Shown: positions 8,848 through 17,955 of the stretch, in pieces
How the letters are laid out: the number at the start of each line of letters is the position of its first letter
How positions within the stretch are numbered: the first letter of the stretch is position 1
NCBI GenBank assembly: GCA_030068525.1
Contig: JASJOS010000006.1
Coordinates: 412,997-476,996 of the forward strand
DNA from: Xanthocytophaga flava
GTDB taxonomy: Bacteria; Bacteroidota; Bacteroidia; Cytophagales; 172606-1
DNA: 64,000 bases
Direction of reading: 5' to 3'
The notes under the pieces: model-generated
The model's database searches: none
Told to the model about the DNA's origin: nothing
Seen by the model: only the letters and a program-made list of their open reading frames with translations
Made by a program: the position numbers and the translations under genes

Positions 8848-9226
8848 AACAGATCAGGACTTTCTTAGTGAGAAAGAACGATTGGTCGCAGAAGCAGAAA
8901 TGCACAAAGGCCAGATTAAACAGACTATAAAAACTTTAAAAGATGAAGTAAAACCCTCCAATCTTGCTAAAGATGTACTTGGAAGCAGTTTTACCCCTGA
9001 ATTATTAAAGTATGGCGCGTGTATAGGATCTTTCGTCCTGGTAAATGCTTTGTTGCCACGTCGTACTTCCTGGCTGATCAAAGCTGTTGTTCCATTTATA
9101 GCAAATCGTTATTTAAGTAAATATATAGATCAGAACTACTATACATGGTCAAATCAGATTGTTGATCAGATTGATCATGCCGAAACTGAACGAAAGCTAA
9201 ACAAGTCAATTGCTTATAATGATTGA
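8831..9226 (+). CDS. Hypothetical protein of YtxH/holin operon (131 aa)
   Basis: The gene starts 17 bp inside the previous gene, so it is probably translationally coupled. The N-terminal third (residues 5-45) is a charged helix. A hydrophobic stretch follows around YGACIGSFVLVNALLP and again at WLIKAVVPFIANRYL, and the C-terminus is charged. It has the size and position of the third protein of YqjK-like cassettes, but I cannot show sequence homology. Its last 13 bp overlap the end of the convergent receiver gene at 9214-9657, which is unusual because no terminator fits between them. Confidence 0.65.
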   Translation: MIGNIETDQDFLSEKERLVAEAEMHKGQIKQTIKTLKDEVKPSNLAKDVLGSSFTPELLKYGACIGSFVLVNALLPRRTSWLIKAVVPFIANRYLSKYIDQNYYTWSNQIVDQIDHAETERKLNKSIAYND

Positions 9227-9657
9227 TTAATCATGGACCTTCTTGGTAATGTTACAGAGCCCAGCCAAAAATCACGGATAGATCTGATAAGATCTGTTAG
9301 TTTTGTATAGTCGCTGGGCTTTACTATGTAACTGTTGGCACCTAACTGATAGGATTCCTCAATATCCTTTTCTGCTTCTGATGTAGTAAAAACCAACACT
9401 GGAATAAAACGCCATTCCGGATTACTTTTTATCTCTTTTAAAGCCTGCCTTCCATCTTTTCGTGGCATATTCAAATCCAGAATAATCAATCCTGGAGTGA
9501 GTGATTCGTCATTTTGTTGCTTATGGAGATGATCCACCAACTCTACGCCATCTCGAAAGTAGATAACAGGATTAGGTATTTTCTCTTCCTGAAACGCGTT
9601 CTGCAATAAAAATCTATCATCTGCATCATCATCAGCAACAAGGATATAAGGATTCAT
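9214..9657 (-). CDS. Rcp1-like single-domain response regulator
   Basis: This 147-residue stand-alone receiver domain has the acidic pocket ADDDADD (residues 8-14), phospho-acceptor Asp61 in IILDLNMPRKDG, and Lys113 in IVKPSD. The DDADD start and the RKDGR sequence after the Asp are typical of the Rcp1/phytochrome-type subgroup, which often pairs with PAS-rich kinases. The PAS kinase at 13294-15213 would be a natural partner (inference). The 3' end overlaps the end of the rightward gene at 8831-9226 by 13 bp. Confidence 0.9.
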   Translation of the reverse strand: MNPYILVADDDADDRFLLQNAFQEEKIPNPVIYFRDGVELVDHLHKQQNDESLTPGLIILDLNMPRKDGRQALKEIKSNPEWRFIPVLVFTTSEAEKDIEESYQLGANSYIVKPSDYTKLTDLIRSIRDFWLGSVTLPRRSMINQSL

Positions 9658-10134
9658 AGAAACTAAATTTTGTAGAGGAATCTGCTCAAAATCTACACAA
9701 TAATCTTACAAATAACTAAAGCCTCTACAAAATGGTTCTGTATACCTTTAATTATTGGGCTTTTACATTTACACATCCTGATTCTTTTATAGTCAGGTTA
9801 TGTTTTGAGAATCGATATATTCCAGAAGGACTGAAAGTAAATACATCCGAACAATAGTGCTTTACTAAGTTAAACTCCTGGAATAGTGTGGAAATAGTAA
9901 TGAAAATGTTGTCAAAATCCAGTTAATACACGGATGTTGTGGAATTTTTTCTACAGCGTATATTGTTTCTTTATTTGCTGATCGAATATAATATTTTTTT
10001 ATTTTACAGGTAAGTGTCACATTTTCAGGAGTTTATATTTAAGGTTATTGGTTTTGTAAATACGATATGGCATTCTGGCCCAAGAGTTGGTAATATAAGA
10101 TGACATTCTCTTACTGACCTAATTTTTTATTACT
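9658..10134. other. Divergent intergenic region before rpoN
   Basis: These 477 bp lie between the Rcp1-like gene and rpoN. They contain the spaced inverted repeat at 9667-9733, another TTTCTACA-type site near 9948-9955, and TGGCAT at 10068-10073, 62 bp before the rpoN start codon. I see no gene in this stretch. Confidence 0.5.
9667..9733. promoter_or_regulatory. Spaced 12-bp inverted repeat upstream of receiver gene
   Basis: ATTTTGTAGAGG at 9667-9678 is repeated in inverted form at 9722-9733, with 43 bp between. A third similar element (ATCTACAC) lies between them near 9691. The arms begin 10 bp upstream of the receiver ATG. The spacing suggests cooperative regulator binding rather than a hairpin. 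Confidence 0.4.
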
Positions 10135-11604
10135 ATGCTAAAGCAAACTCAAGTTCAGAAACAGGGACTTCGCATTGCTCCTACACACATACAAATGCTA
10201 AACCTTTTGCATCTGTCAACTGATGAACTTGTTCAGCAGATTCAGAAAGAACTGGAGGAGAATCCAGCTTTAGAAGAAGGTGGAACTATTGCTGAAGAAA
10301 CAGAAAGTGATGTGGTTACAGATGAATTTGAAGGTGATGATATGTATGAAGATACCCCCGTAACTGAGGAACTGTATGATTGGGATAGCTTGGTGGATGA
10401 TGATATGCCTAACTACAAAACTCAGGTTAATAATTATGCAGATCAGGAAGAATATTCCCGTCCCATACCTCAGGCCAAATCATTCAGAGAAGAGTTAAAA
10501 GATCAGATACATTTTTTACCATTAACAGAAAGACAGCAACAAATTGCTGAGTTTATCCTGGACTCCATAGATGATGATGGGTATCTACGTTATTCTGCTG
10601 AAGATCTTGCCGATGATATTTCTTTTTCATTAAATGTTTTTATTGATGAAGAAGAAATCGAATCAATCCGAAAACTTATTCAGCATCTTGATCCTCCTGG
10701 AATTGGTGCACGTGATTTACAGGAATGCCTTCTTTTACAGTTATCAAGACGCGAAACAGATGAAAATGTTCTTCTTGCTTGTACAATTGTAGAGGATTAT
10801 ATGCACGAGATCGAAACAGGTAATTATGATCGGATTGTGCGTTTGCTCGGATTGGATTATGAACGAATGCAGGAAGTTCTGAAACTTATTTCCTCGTTAC
10901 AGCCAAAACCTATTTATAGTGATGCTGCTACTGCCACAGTAAATGAATATATTGTACCAGACTTTATTCTTCAGTATGAGAATGGTTCAATTCGTGTAAT
11001 TCTCAACAGCAAAAATGCACCAGAACTTCGTTTAAGCCGGGCAATGCTGGATATTGCTCAGGGCAAAGCTAAAACAGATAAAAGTACTTATCAGTTTGTC
11101 AAAAATAAGGTTGACTCAGCCAGATGGTTTATAGATGCTATTCAGCAACGTGAGAATACAATGCTCAGTACGATGAACGCAATTTTGCAATTACAATACG
11201 ATTATTTTGCGTCGGGAGAAATTGTAGATCTGAAGCCCATGATTTTAAAAGATATAGCAGATATGATTGGGATGGATATCTCTACTATATCCCGGGTTAC
11301 AAGTACAAGATATGTACAGACACCCTTTGGAATAATACCTCTGAAACAGTTATTTACAGAAAAAACAATTCGTGAAGATGGGGAGGAAGTTTCTACAATG
11401 GAGGTAAAAGAACTAATTGCAGATATAATCGAGAACGAAGACAAAAACCACACATTATCCGATAAAGAGATTGTAGATTTGCTGGTATCACGTGGATATA
11501 GTATCGCTCGACGGACAGTAGTAAAATATCGGGATCAGTTAAATATTCCATCTGCTAAATTACGTAAATGGACAGATGTCGGTAAACATAAACTGAGGAT
11601 ATAG
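10135..11604 (+). CDS. rpoN: RNA polymerase sigma-54 factor RpoN
   Basis: This 489-residue protein is the usual length. Region I is the Gln/Leu-rich N-terminus (LRIAPTHIQMLNLLHLSTDEL, then QQIQKELEENPALEE), which inhibits open-complex formation and contacts activators. An acidic linker (residues 55-95) follows, then the core-binding domain and the helix-turn-helix. The RpoN box ARRTVVKYR at residues 458-466 reads the -24 promoter element. The gene is followed 108 bp later by an NtrC-type activator and two kinases, and a second activator stands before kdp, so this is a sigma-54 locus. RpoN needs such AAA+ activators for every promoter it uses. Confidence 0.97.
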   Translation: MLKQTQVQKQGLRIAPTHIQMLNLLHLSTDELVQQIQKELEENPALEEGGTIAEETESDVVTDEFEGDDMYEDTPVTEELYDWDSLVDDDMPNYKTQVNNYADQEEYSRPIPQAKSFREELKDQIHFLPLTERQQQIAEFILDSIDDDGYLRYSAEDLADDISFSLNVFIDEEEIESIRKLIQHLDPPGIGARDLQECLLLQLSRRETDENVLLACTIVEDYMHEIETGNYDRIVRLLGLDYERMQEVLKLISSLQPKPIYSDAATATVNEYIVPDFILQYENGSIRVILNSKNAPELRLSRAMLDIAQGKAKTDKSTYQFVKNKVDSARWFIDAIQQRENTMLSTMNAILQLQYDYFASGEIVDLKPMILKDIADMIGMDISTISRVTSTRYVQTPFGIIPLKQLFTEKTIREDGEEVSTMEVKELIADIIENEDKNHTLSDKEIVDLLVSRGYSIARRTVVKYRDQLNIPSAKLRKWTDVGKHKLRI

Positions 11605-11712
11605 ATTACCTGTCGGCAATATGTTGTATTTCAGATAAGTTGCCGATTCAGTATTTTTAAATAGTATAGAGATACACAAAATAACCAATCAACCTTTTTA
11701 ACCTATTCTTGT

Positions 11713-13194
11713 ATGAGCAAAATTCTGGTAATTGATGATGATTTAGACATTTGTTTGTTGTTAAAACGCTTTCTAACAAAACATCAGTTTGATGTTCAGG
11801 TAGCGAACAATGGAAAAGACAGTCTTCATATTTTGCAAGAATTTAAACCGGATCTGGTGTTGACTGATTTCAAACTTGGAGATATGACTGGTGGGGAAAT
11901 CTTAACAAAGATTAAAGAAAAATATCCACATGTTCCCGTTATTGTTATTACGGGATATTCTGATATCAAAATAGCAGTTGACGTGATGCGTTTGGGTGCA
12001 TTTGATTATGTCACCAAACCGCTTTTCCCGGATGAAATTCTCCTTACTGTCCGAAAAGCATTGGAGGACTCTCAGGAAAAGGCTACCCAGCAAGTAACTA
12101 CACCAGTTGTTGAATCTGGTAAAGCAGAAATAAATGGAGATAGTCTTGCAGAAAGTAACAAAAAGACAAAGACGTTTCGTTTTAACAGCGAATATATTTT
12201 TGGAAACGACCCTGCATCCAAGGAACTTTACAGACAGATAGATCTGGTTGCTCCGACTAATTATAGTGTCATCATTTATGGTGAAAGTGGGTCTGGTAAA
12301 GAGGCTATTGCACGTGAAATCCATAAACGAAGCAAAAGACGTGATCAGCCTTTTGTAGCAATGGATTGTGGCGCCATTCCCCGGGACCTTGCAAACAGTG
12401 AATTGTTTGGTCACGAAAAAGGATCATTTACAGGTGCCTTAAATACTAAAATAGGTCATTTTGAACAGGCAAACGGAGGAACACTGTTTCTGGATGAAGT
12501 TGCCAATTTATCCTATGATGTACAGGTATCCTTATTACGTGTAGTACAAGAGCGAAAAGTGAAACGAATCGGTAGTACTAAAGAGATACCGTTGGATGTT
12601 CGCATTGTGGTGGCAAGTAATGAAAAGCTGATGGATGCTTTTCGTCAGGGTAAGTTCAGAGAAGATCTATTTTATCGCTTTAATGAATTTAGCATTGATG
12701 TTCCACCTTTACGGGATAGAAAAGAAGATGTTATGACATTTGCAAGCCATTTTCTCCAAACTACCAATTCGGAACTGGGTAAAAATGTAAAAGGATTTAG
12801 TGATGATGTAATCGCGCATTTTATGAGATATCCTTGGCCAGGCAATCTTAGAGAATTGAAAAATGTCATAAAACGGGCTACGCTTCTTACAGATGGAGAT
12901 TATATTGAGGCTATAACTCTACCGTTTGAGATTTCGAATTATTCAAAGCTACAGTTTATTGATGATAGTCCAGTTACCTTACCAATGCCTGAGATAGAGA
13001 TACATTCTGAAGTTAATTCTGCTGCGGCCACTTTGTCAAGAAAGAATAGTCTTAAGGATGTTGCACATGGAGCTGAATATGAAATGATTCTTAATGTATT
13101 GAAACAGGTAAATTTTAACAAAAGCAAGGCTGCCAAAATACTGGATATTGATCGGAAAACATTATATAATAAACTTAAAATATATAACCTATAA
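11713..13194 (+). CDS. NtrC-type sigma-54-dependent response regulator
   Basis: This 493-residue protein has three domains. The first is a receiver (residues 1-120; phospho-acceptor Asp52, Lys102 in YVTKP). The second is an AAA+ sigma-54 interaction domain (about 165-395) with Walker A GESGSGKE and Walker B GGTLFLDEV. The third is a Fis-type helix-turn-helix at the end (NKSKAAKILDIDRKTLYNKL). The sigma-54-contact loop reads GSFTGA instead of the canonical GAFTGA; the critical Thr is kept. The gene lies between rpoN and two kinase genes on the same strand, so one of those kinases is a likely partner. Target promoters are unknown; sigma-54-like elements nearby are candidates. Confidence 0.95.
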   Translation: MSKILVIDDDLDICLLLKRFLTKHQFDVQVANNGKDSLHILQEFKPDLVLTDFKLGDMTGGEILTKIKEKYPHVPVIVITGYSDIKIAVDVMRLGAFDYVTKPLFPDEILLTVRKALEDSQEKATQQVTTPVVESGKAEINGDSLAESNKKTKTFRFNSEYIFGNDPASKELYRQIDLVAPTNYSVIIYGESGSGKEAIAREIHKRSKRRDQPFVAMDCGAIPRDLANSELFGHEKGSFTGALNTKIGHFEQANGGTLFLDEVANLSYDVQVSLLRVVQERKVKRIGSTKEIPLDVRIVVASNEKLMDAFRQGKFREDLFYRFNEFSIDVPPLRDRKEDVMTFASHFLQTTNSELGKNVKGFSDDVIAHFMRYPWPGNLRELKNVIKRATLLTDGDYIEAITLPFEISNYSKLQFIDDSPVTLPMPEIEIHSEVNSAAATLSRKNSLKDVAHGAEYEMILNVLKQVNFNKSKAAKILDIDRKTLYNKLKIYNL

Positions 13195-13202
13195 AAATTT
13201 TT

Positions 13203-13247
13203 GTGCACTAACAGTATTGCTATGATATGTAATTGCTGTTAGTGCAC
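13203..13247. terminator. Hairpin after NtrC-type regulator, weak terminator
   Basis: The 12-bp arms GTGCACTAACAG (13203-13214) and its complement (13236-13247) flank a 21-nt loop. The downstream T-rich stretch (TTCTTTATAT) is weak, so it may be a processing site or operator instead. Confidence 0.45.
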
Positions 13248-13293
13248 TTCTTTATATGCAGAGTTAGGATATCTGCTCAATCTTTTACAGTCC

Positions 13294-15213
13294 ATGCGTC
13301 TCTCATCGATTATTCCTGGTCCTCAGCTTGATTCTGAAATCCTTACAGAAGATACTTTCCAGAGAATTATTGGACTCTCATCTGTTATTATCCATATTCA
13401 TAGAATCTCAGATTTAAAGATTATTTTTATCAATAAAGAGATAAATGATTTGTTAGGGTATAGTCTGGTAGATCTGGAGGAAATGAACAGGTCGTTGCCT
13501 GGGATATCTGATAATTTGTTTCCTGAAGGCTTCACAGGTGTTTATGATGGACTTCCGAAGGTGTGGCTTAAAGAAAGCACTGTAAAACATAAGGATGGAA
13601 GCGTAAGATACATAAAAACCAGATATACAGTTCTAAAAAAGGGACAGAAACAAGCTACCGAGATATTGGGATATTCAGAGGATATTACCGAGGAGAAGAT
13701 ACTGGTAGAACAACTCAGACAACAGGAGTTGATTATGACACAGGCAGAAGTAGCCCTGAAATTTGGTAGTTGGGAGTGGGATATTAGTACAAATAAGATT
13801 GTATGGTCCAAAGGGCTCTGGGAAATATTTGGTCAGGATTCTCAATTATTCGAGTTAAACTATGACTCATTTCTCAGTTTGATAGATTTCAAGGATCAGA
13901 AAAGAATGAATGATTGCATTGCAAAATGCACAAAGGATCATGTTCCATATGAAATAGAACACAGGATAATAAGGCCTGACGGTGAACAACGAATTTTACT
14001 GGGTAAAGGACAAACCATTTGTGATGAGGCAGGTAATACAATAAAACTTCGCGGAAGTGCAGCTGATATAACTGAAATAAGAAATACTACGCTCCAGTTA
14101 ATCAATAGTGAGGCTTTGTTGAAAGAAGCGGAATCTATTATGGGATATGGTAGTTGGGAACTGTGTCTGGATACTGGAAAGATGAGTTGGTCGAAAGGGA
14201 TGTTTCAACTGCATGAGGTAGCTGAAAATGCTTTTCAGACAATATCTTTTGATGAGTATCTAAACTATTTTATCAAGAAAGAATATAGAGACATTGTCAA
14301 AAACGCTTCTTTTGAGGCAATTGCTAATCAGCAAACCTTTCATATAGAAGCACAGTTGGTTACTTCAAAGAAACAATCCCGGATAGTAATTATTCATGGA
14401 CGTATAGGCGAAGATGGGAGTGAGTATCCACGTAGAATGGTAGGTAGTATAAATGACATTACTCAATTACGTAAATACGAAGAGGAACTGGAATCAAAAA
14501 TTCAGGAACTTAATCATTCCAACCAGGAACTGGAGCAGTTTGCCTATGTTGCTTCTCATGATTTACAGGAACCTTTGCGCAAAATTAGAGCTTTTGCTGA
14601 GTTTTTGCAGCAACGTCTTGGTTCTAAACTTACGGAAAGTGAGTTTGATTCACTGGAAAGGATGAGAGAATCTGCCAAACGTATGCAGGAAATGATTCAT
14701 ACCTTACTTGAATTTTCACGAATTGGAAGGTCCCAGCAAACCTTTATCGAATTGGACTTATCTCAAACTTTGCAAAAAGTATTGGAAGATCTGGAAGAGA
14801 TGATAAATGAAAGGCAAGCTATAATCCAAATTGGGAATTTGCCTAAGATTATGGGGGTCAGCACACAAATGCACCAGCTGTTTCTAAATCTGATTGGTAA
14901 TGCCTTAAAGTTTAATACCCATCAGCCAGTAGTTGTTGTTTCTGCCAGTTTAAATCAGCAAATAGATACTAAAAAATACTGGAAAATATCTGTTTCGGAT
15001 AATGGAATAGGCTTTGATGCTGAGTACGCTGAGCAAATATTTATCTTATTTAGACGATTAAATGCACGTTTTGAATATTCTGGAACAGGCATAGGTTTAT
15101 CTATTTGTAAAAGGATTGTTGAAGGACATGGAGGCACTATATGGGCAGAAAGTATTCCTGGAAATGGGGCTACCTTTACTTTTACCTTACCTTTCTCTGA
15201 GTCATTGCTTTAA
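13294..15213 (+). CDS. Cytosolic PAS-domain sensor histidine kinase
   Basis: This 639-residue protein has no signal peptide and no membrane segment. There are three PAS/PAC units: about residues 20-140, 150-265 (PAC end RGSAADITEI) and 270-390 (PAC end VGSINDITQL). A HisKA helix follows with phospho-acceptor His422 (YVASHDLQEPLRKI), and then HATPase_c with SDNGIGFD and GTGIGLSICKRIV. The HDLQEPLRK box is typical of phytochrome-like kinases that work with Rcp1-type receivers, so the receiver at 9214-9657 is a plausible partner. The kinase sits 100 bp after the NtrC-type regulator. The ligand sensed by the PAS domains cannot be read. Confidence 0.93.
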   Translation: MRLSSIIPGPQLDSEILTEDTFQRIIGLSSVIIHIHRISDLKIIFINKEINDLLGYSLVDLEEMNRSLPGISDNLFPEGFTGVYDGLPKVWLKESTVKHKDGSVRYIKTRYTVLKKGQKQATEILGYSEDITEEKILVEQLRQQELIMTQAEVALKFGSWEWDISTNKIVWSKGLWEIFGQDSQLFELNYDSFLSLIDFKDQKRMNDCIAKCTKDHVPYEIEHRIIRPDGEQRILLGKGQTICDEAGNTIKLRGSAADITEIRNTTLQLINSEALLKEAESIMGYGSWELCLDTGKMSWSKGMFQLHEVAENAFQTISFDEYLNYFIKKEYRDIVKNASFEAIANQQTFHIEAQLVTSKKQSRIVIIHGRIGEDGSEYPRRMVGSINDITQLRKYEEELESKIQELNHSNQELEQFAYVASHDLQEPLRKIRAFAEFLQQRLGSKLTESEFDSLERMRESAKRMQEMIHTLLEFSRIGRSQQTFIELDLSQTLQKVLEDLEEMINERQAIIQIGNLPKIMGVSTQMHQLFLNLIGNALKFNTHQPVVVVSASLNQQIDTKKYWKISVSDNGIGFDAEYAEQIFILFRRLNARFEYSGTGIGLSICKRIVEGHGGTIWAESIPGNGATFTFTLPFSESLL

Positions 15214-15285
15214 GTACATAAACAGATATTTTATTAATTACCTGTAAAAAAATCCTTTAAGAAAAATAAAGGTACCGCTCTACAA

Positions 15286-16725
15286 ATGGAAACTATTCGT
15301 GTGCTGTTAGTTGATGATGATGAAGATGATTATTTATTAATGAAAAACTATCTGAGTGGCATACCAGATAAAGACTTTATGGTCAGTTGGGCCTATCGTT
15401 ATCAGGATGCCATTCAAAAAATTGCAGAAAAGAATCATGATATTTATATCTATGATTTCTTTCTTGGTGCAAAGAACGGGTTGGACCTTATTCGGGAAAC
15501 CAAAGAAATTGATGAAGATGCGGCTATTATACTACTGACAGGTAAAGGCAATTCGGATATTGACAGAAAAGCGACAGAACTTGGAGCTATGGACTATCTG
15601 ATCAAGAGTGAATTAGATAGTGAGAAAGTTGAAAGAAGTATCCGGTATTCCATTGAACGTATGTCTGCAATTCGCGCGTTACGTGAAAGTGAGCGTAAAT
15701 ACCGTAATATCTTTGATCAGTCTCAAGACTTTATTTTTTTGATGGATGATAAAGGAACGATCTTGGATGTCAACTCAGCAGGAAGCCAGATTCTGGGATA
15801 TAAGAGAGACGAGTTCTTACAGATGCAACTTCAGGATCTAATGGAAGAAACTGCACATAAGCGACAACTAAACGAGTTGCTCCAGAATAAAAAAGAGGTA
15901 AGTGAGTGGGAAGCTGTTTTTCTATCCAAAAGTCAGAAAAAGCTTTATTGCCTTCTTTCGCTGGGCCGCCCGTCTAATGAGGATAACAGTTACTATCAGG
16001 GCACACTGCATGATGTAACTGAAAAGAAAAGACTGGAACGCAATGCTACTCTGGCTGAAAAAATGGCTGCCAGTGGACGTCTGGTACGTACAATGGGTCA
16101 TGAAATTCGTAATCCTCTGACAAATATTAATTTGGCTTTGGACCAACTGGAAGCTGAGTTAGTGGATGACTCCTTTTCTTTGTATACGGATATTATCAAA
16201 CGTAATGTGAATAGGGTAAATGGTCTGATTACTGATTTGTTGAATTCGCTGAAACCTACGGAAGTAAGGCGTACATTTTACCCTGTCCATCAACTATTGG
16301 ATGAAACTATTGATCTGGCAAAAGATCGGGCTCATCTGAAGAAAGTGACTGTGGTGAAACAATACGAAAAAACTGAGTGTGATTTAAATCTGGATAAATC
16401 ACTGGTATCAATAGCTTTACTGAATATCATTATTAATGCTATTGAGGCAATGTCAGAAGATATAGGTACACTAACTATCGGAACAGAAATTACAGATACC
16501 TATTGTCTTACATTCATAGAAGATAATGGAGTGGGTATAAAAGAGGAAGAACTGCAACACCTGTTTGAACCTTACTTTACAACAAAACAGGATGGTATGG
16601 GGCTTGGGCTTGCAGCAACACTGAATATTCTCCAATCACATGGAGCAACAGTAGATGTAGAGTCTGAAGTAGGGATAGGTACCAAATTTACTATCCGTTT
16701 TCCGAGAAATGAAAACCTGAATTAA
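15286..16725 (+). CDS. Hybrid receiver-PAS-histidine kinase
   Basis: In this 479-residue protein the receiver is N-terminal (residues 1-125; phospho-acceptor Asp57 in YIYDFFLG, with Lys followed by Ser instead of Pro). A PAS/PAC unit (about 135-255) comes next. The kinase core has His272 in MGHEIRNPLTNI, followed by HATPase_c with EDNGVGIKEEELQHLFEPY and GMGLGLAATLNIL. The order means the protein takes phosphate or a signal from another kinase and then acts as a kinase itself, as in a relay. It lies 72 bp downstream of the PAS kinase gene, which is the obvious upstream donor. The protein is cytosolic. Confidence 0.93.
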   Translation: METIRVLLVDDDEDDYLLMKNYLSGIPDKDFMVSWAYRYQDAIQKIAEKNHDIYIYDFFLGAKNGLDLIRETKEIDEDAAIILLTGKGNSDIDRKATELGAMDYLIKSELDSEKVERSIRYSIERMSAIRALRESERKYRNIFDQSQDFIFLMDDKGTILDVNSAGSQILGYKRDEFLQMQLQDLMEETAHKRQLNELLQNKKEVSEWEAVFLSKSQKKLYCLLSLGRPSNEDNSYYQGTLHDVTEKKRLERNATLAEKMAASGRLVRTMGHEIRNPLTNINLALDQLEAELVDDSFSLYTDIIKRNVNRVNGLITDLLNSLKPTEVRRTFYPVHQLLDETIDLAKDRAHLKKVTVVKQYEKTECDLNLDKSLVSIALLNIIINAIEAMSEDIGTLTIGTEITDTYCLTFIEDNGVGIKEEELQHLFEPYFTTKQDGMGLGLAATLNILQSHGATVDVESEVGIGTKFTIRFPRNENLN

Positions 16726-16746
16726 GGTTAAAACTAACCTTTTAAG

Positions 16747-16784
16747 AAAATCCTCATTTCTCAGCCAGAAGTGAGGATTTTTTG
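16747..16784. terminator. Bidirectional hairpin terminator
   Basis: The arms AAAATCCTCATTTCT (16747-16761) and 16767-16781 pair over 15 bp with one G-T pair and a 5-nt loop, with T tracts on both sides. It serves the hybrid kinase gene and overlaps the last codons and stop of the convergent BrkB gene. Confidence 0.85.
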
Positions 16785-17725
16785 TTTTCATGATTAATGG
16801 TCTTCATCTCATTTGCTGAATGTTCTGTTTCTTCTTTTACAATAAAGACTGCATGCTTAGACGGCTCTATAGGTGTCCCAAAACATTGTGAGTAAACCTT
16901 TGTAAACTCTGCACCAAAATAGAGAATAATAGAGGAGTAATATACCCATAACAGAATCACAATAATAGAACCGGCCGCCCCATATGTGCTACCAACATCA
17001 GATTGACCGAGATAAAAACTTATCAGAAATTTACCTAACGTAAATAATACAGCTGTAAATGCTGCACCAATTAATGTGTCTTTCCAGCGAGGGTTACCAT
17101 CCGGAAGTACTTTAAATATTATTGCAAATAGTGCTGTAATGACACAGATTATAAGAATGTAATTTAGAGCATATGCAATATAGAGTGTGTAATCAGAGAA
17201 TAGACGTTCTAACTGTTGGCTGAGAATATCTAAAAAAGCACTGACTATAAGAGATACCAATAGTAAAAAGCCTAATGTAATAATAAGAGAGAAGGATAAC
17301 AGGCGATTTTGAATAAACTTAAACCACCCTTGTTTGGGTTTAGCCTTGATAGACCAGACAGAATTTATAGAATCCTGAATTTCAATAAATACACCAGTCG
17401 CACTGAATATTAATGTCGCAATACCTATGATAGCCCCCATATGACTATCTCCGGATATCTGTACATTTTTAATTATTTCCTGTATTTGCAACGCTGCACT
17501 TTTACCAATTACCGAATCTATCTGACCGTAGATACGACCTTGTATAGCTTCCCTTCCATAGAATACCCCTAAGAGTGAGATCACAACAATTAGTAGAGGA
17601 GCTAGTGAGAAAACTGTATAGTAAGATAAAGAGGCACTAAGCTTCATCGCATTATCATTTATAAAAGCATTGAAGCTACCTTTTAATACTGTCCAGAAGT
17701 TTTGAAAAAATTTTTTTACACGCAT
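16754..17725 (-). CDS. YihY/BrkB-family inner-membrane protein
   Basis: This 323-residue protein has a basic cytoplasmic N-terminus and about six hydrophobic segments. Family signatures are present: KLSASLSYYTVFSLAPLLIVV at about residues 27-47, GATGVFIEIQDSINSVW-like text near 105-125, and GSIIVILLWVYYSS near the end. The YihY/BrkB family was once annotated as RNase BN; that assignment is withdrawn and the function is unknown, with suggested roles in transport or envelope maintenance. The region upstream holds a TGTAGAAA site at 17813-17820. The gene is alone on its strand between two signalling genes. Confidence 0.9.
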   Translation of the reverse strand: MRVKKFFQNFWTVLKGSFNAFINDNAMKLSASLSYYTVFSLAPLLIVVISLLGVFYGREAIQGRIYGQIDSVIGKSAALQIQEIIKNVQISGDSHMGAIIGIATLIFSATGVFIEIQDSINSVWSIKAKPKQGWFKFIQNRLLSFSLIITLGFLLLVSLIVSAFLDILSQQLERLFSDYTLYIAYALNYILIICVITALFAIIFKVLPDGNPRWKDTLIGAAFTAVLFTLGKFLISFYLGQSDVGSTYGAAGSIIVILLWVYYSSIILYFGAEFTKVYSQCFGTPIEPSKHAVFIVKEETEHSANEMKTINHENKKSSLLAEK

Positions 17726-17861
17726 AGTTGTACTAGTAAGGTCATTCGGAATCTCAACTAATGCAAAGAAAAATTTCGTAACTTCTGGAAATGGTTGATT
17801 TTGCTTGCGGATTGTAGAAAAACAGTCACAATTGTACCCTATCTACTGAATGGTTGAGTAC

Positions 17862-17890
17862 TATACTAAGAGAGTTTATACTAAGAGAGT
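17862..17890. repeat. 15-bp tandem direct repeat in promoter region
   Basis: TATACTAAGAGAGT occurs at 17862-17875 and again at 17877-17890, a period of 15 bp. The second copy ends 2 bp before a TGGCATG box. Tandem regulator binding sites or a slippage product are both possible. Confidence 0.6.
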
Positions 17891-17892
17891 AA

Positions 17893-17907
17893 TGGCATGA
17901 TTCTTTG
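17893..17907 (+). promoter_or_regulatory. Sigma-54-like promoter element
   Basis: TGGCATGATTCTTTG has a good -24 box. The -12 region has TTTG one base late. It lies 48 bp before the start of the small membrane protein gene at 17956. Confidence 0.35.
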
Positions 17908-17955
17908 AAAATCTATGGTAGTAAAACAAACTGAATATACTAAACCTTATCAACC

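Noticed and set aside
11902..12414. 170-codon leftward frame opposite the NtrC-type regulator
   Set aside because: It lies entirely within a well-defined AAA+ gene; its Cys/Phe/Ile-rich text looks like the reverse of conserved coding sequence.
13203..13247. Considered as a transposon end or attachment site
   Set aside because: No transposase, target duplication or tRNA is near; a weak hairpin terminator explains it better.
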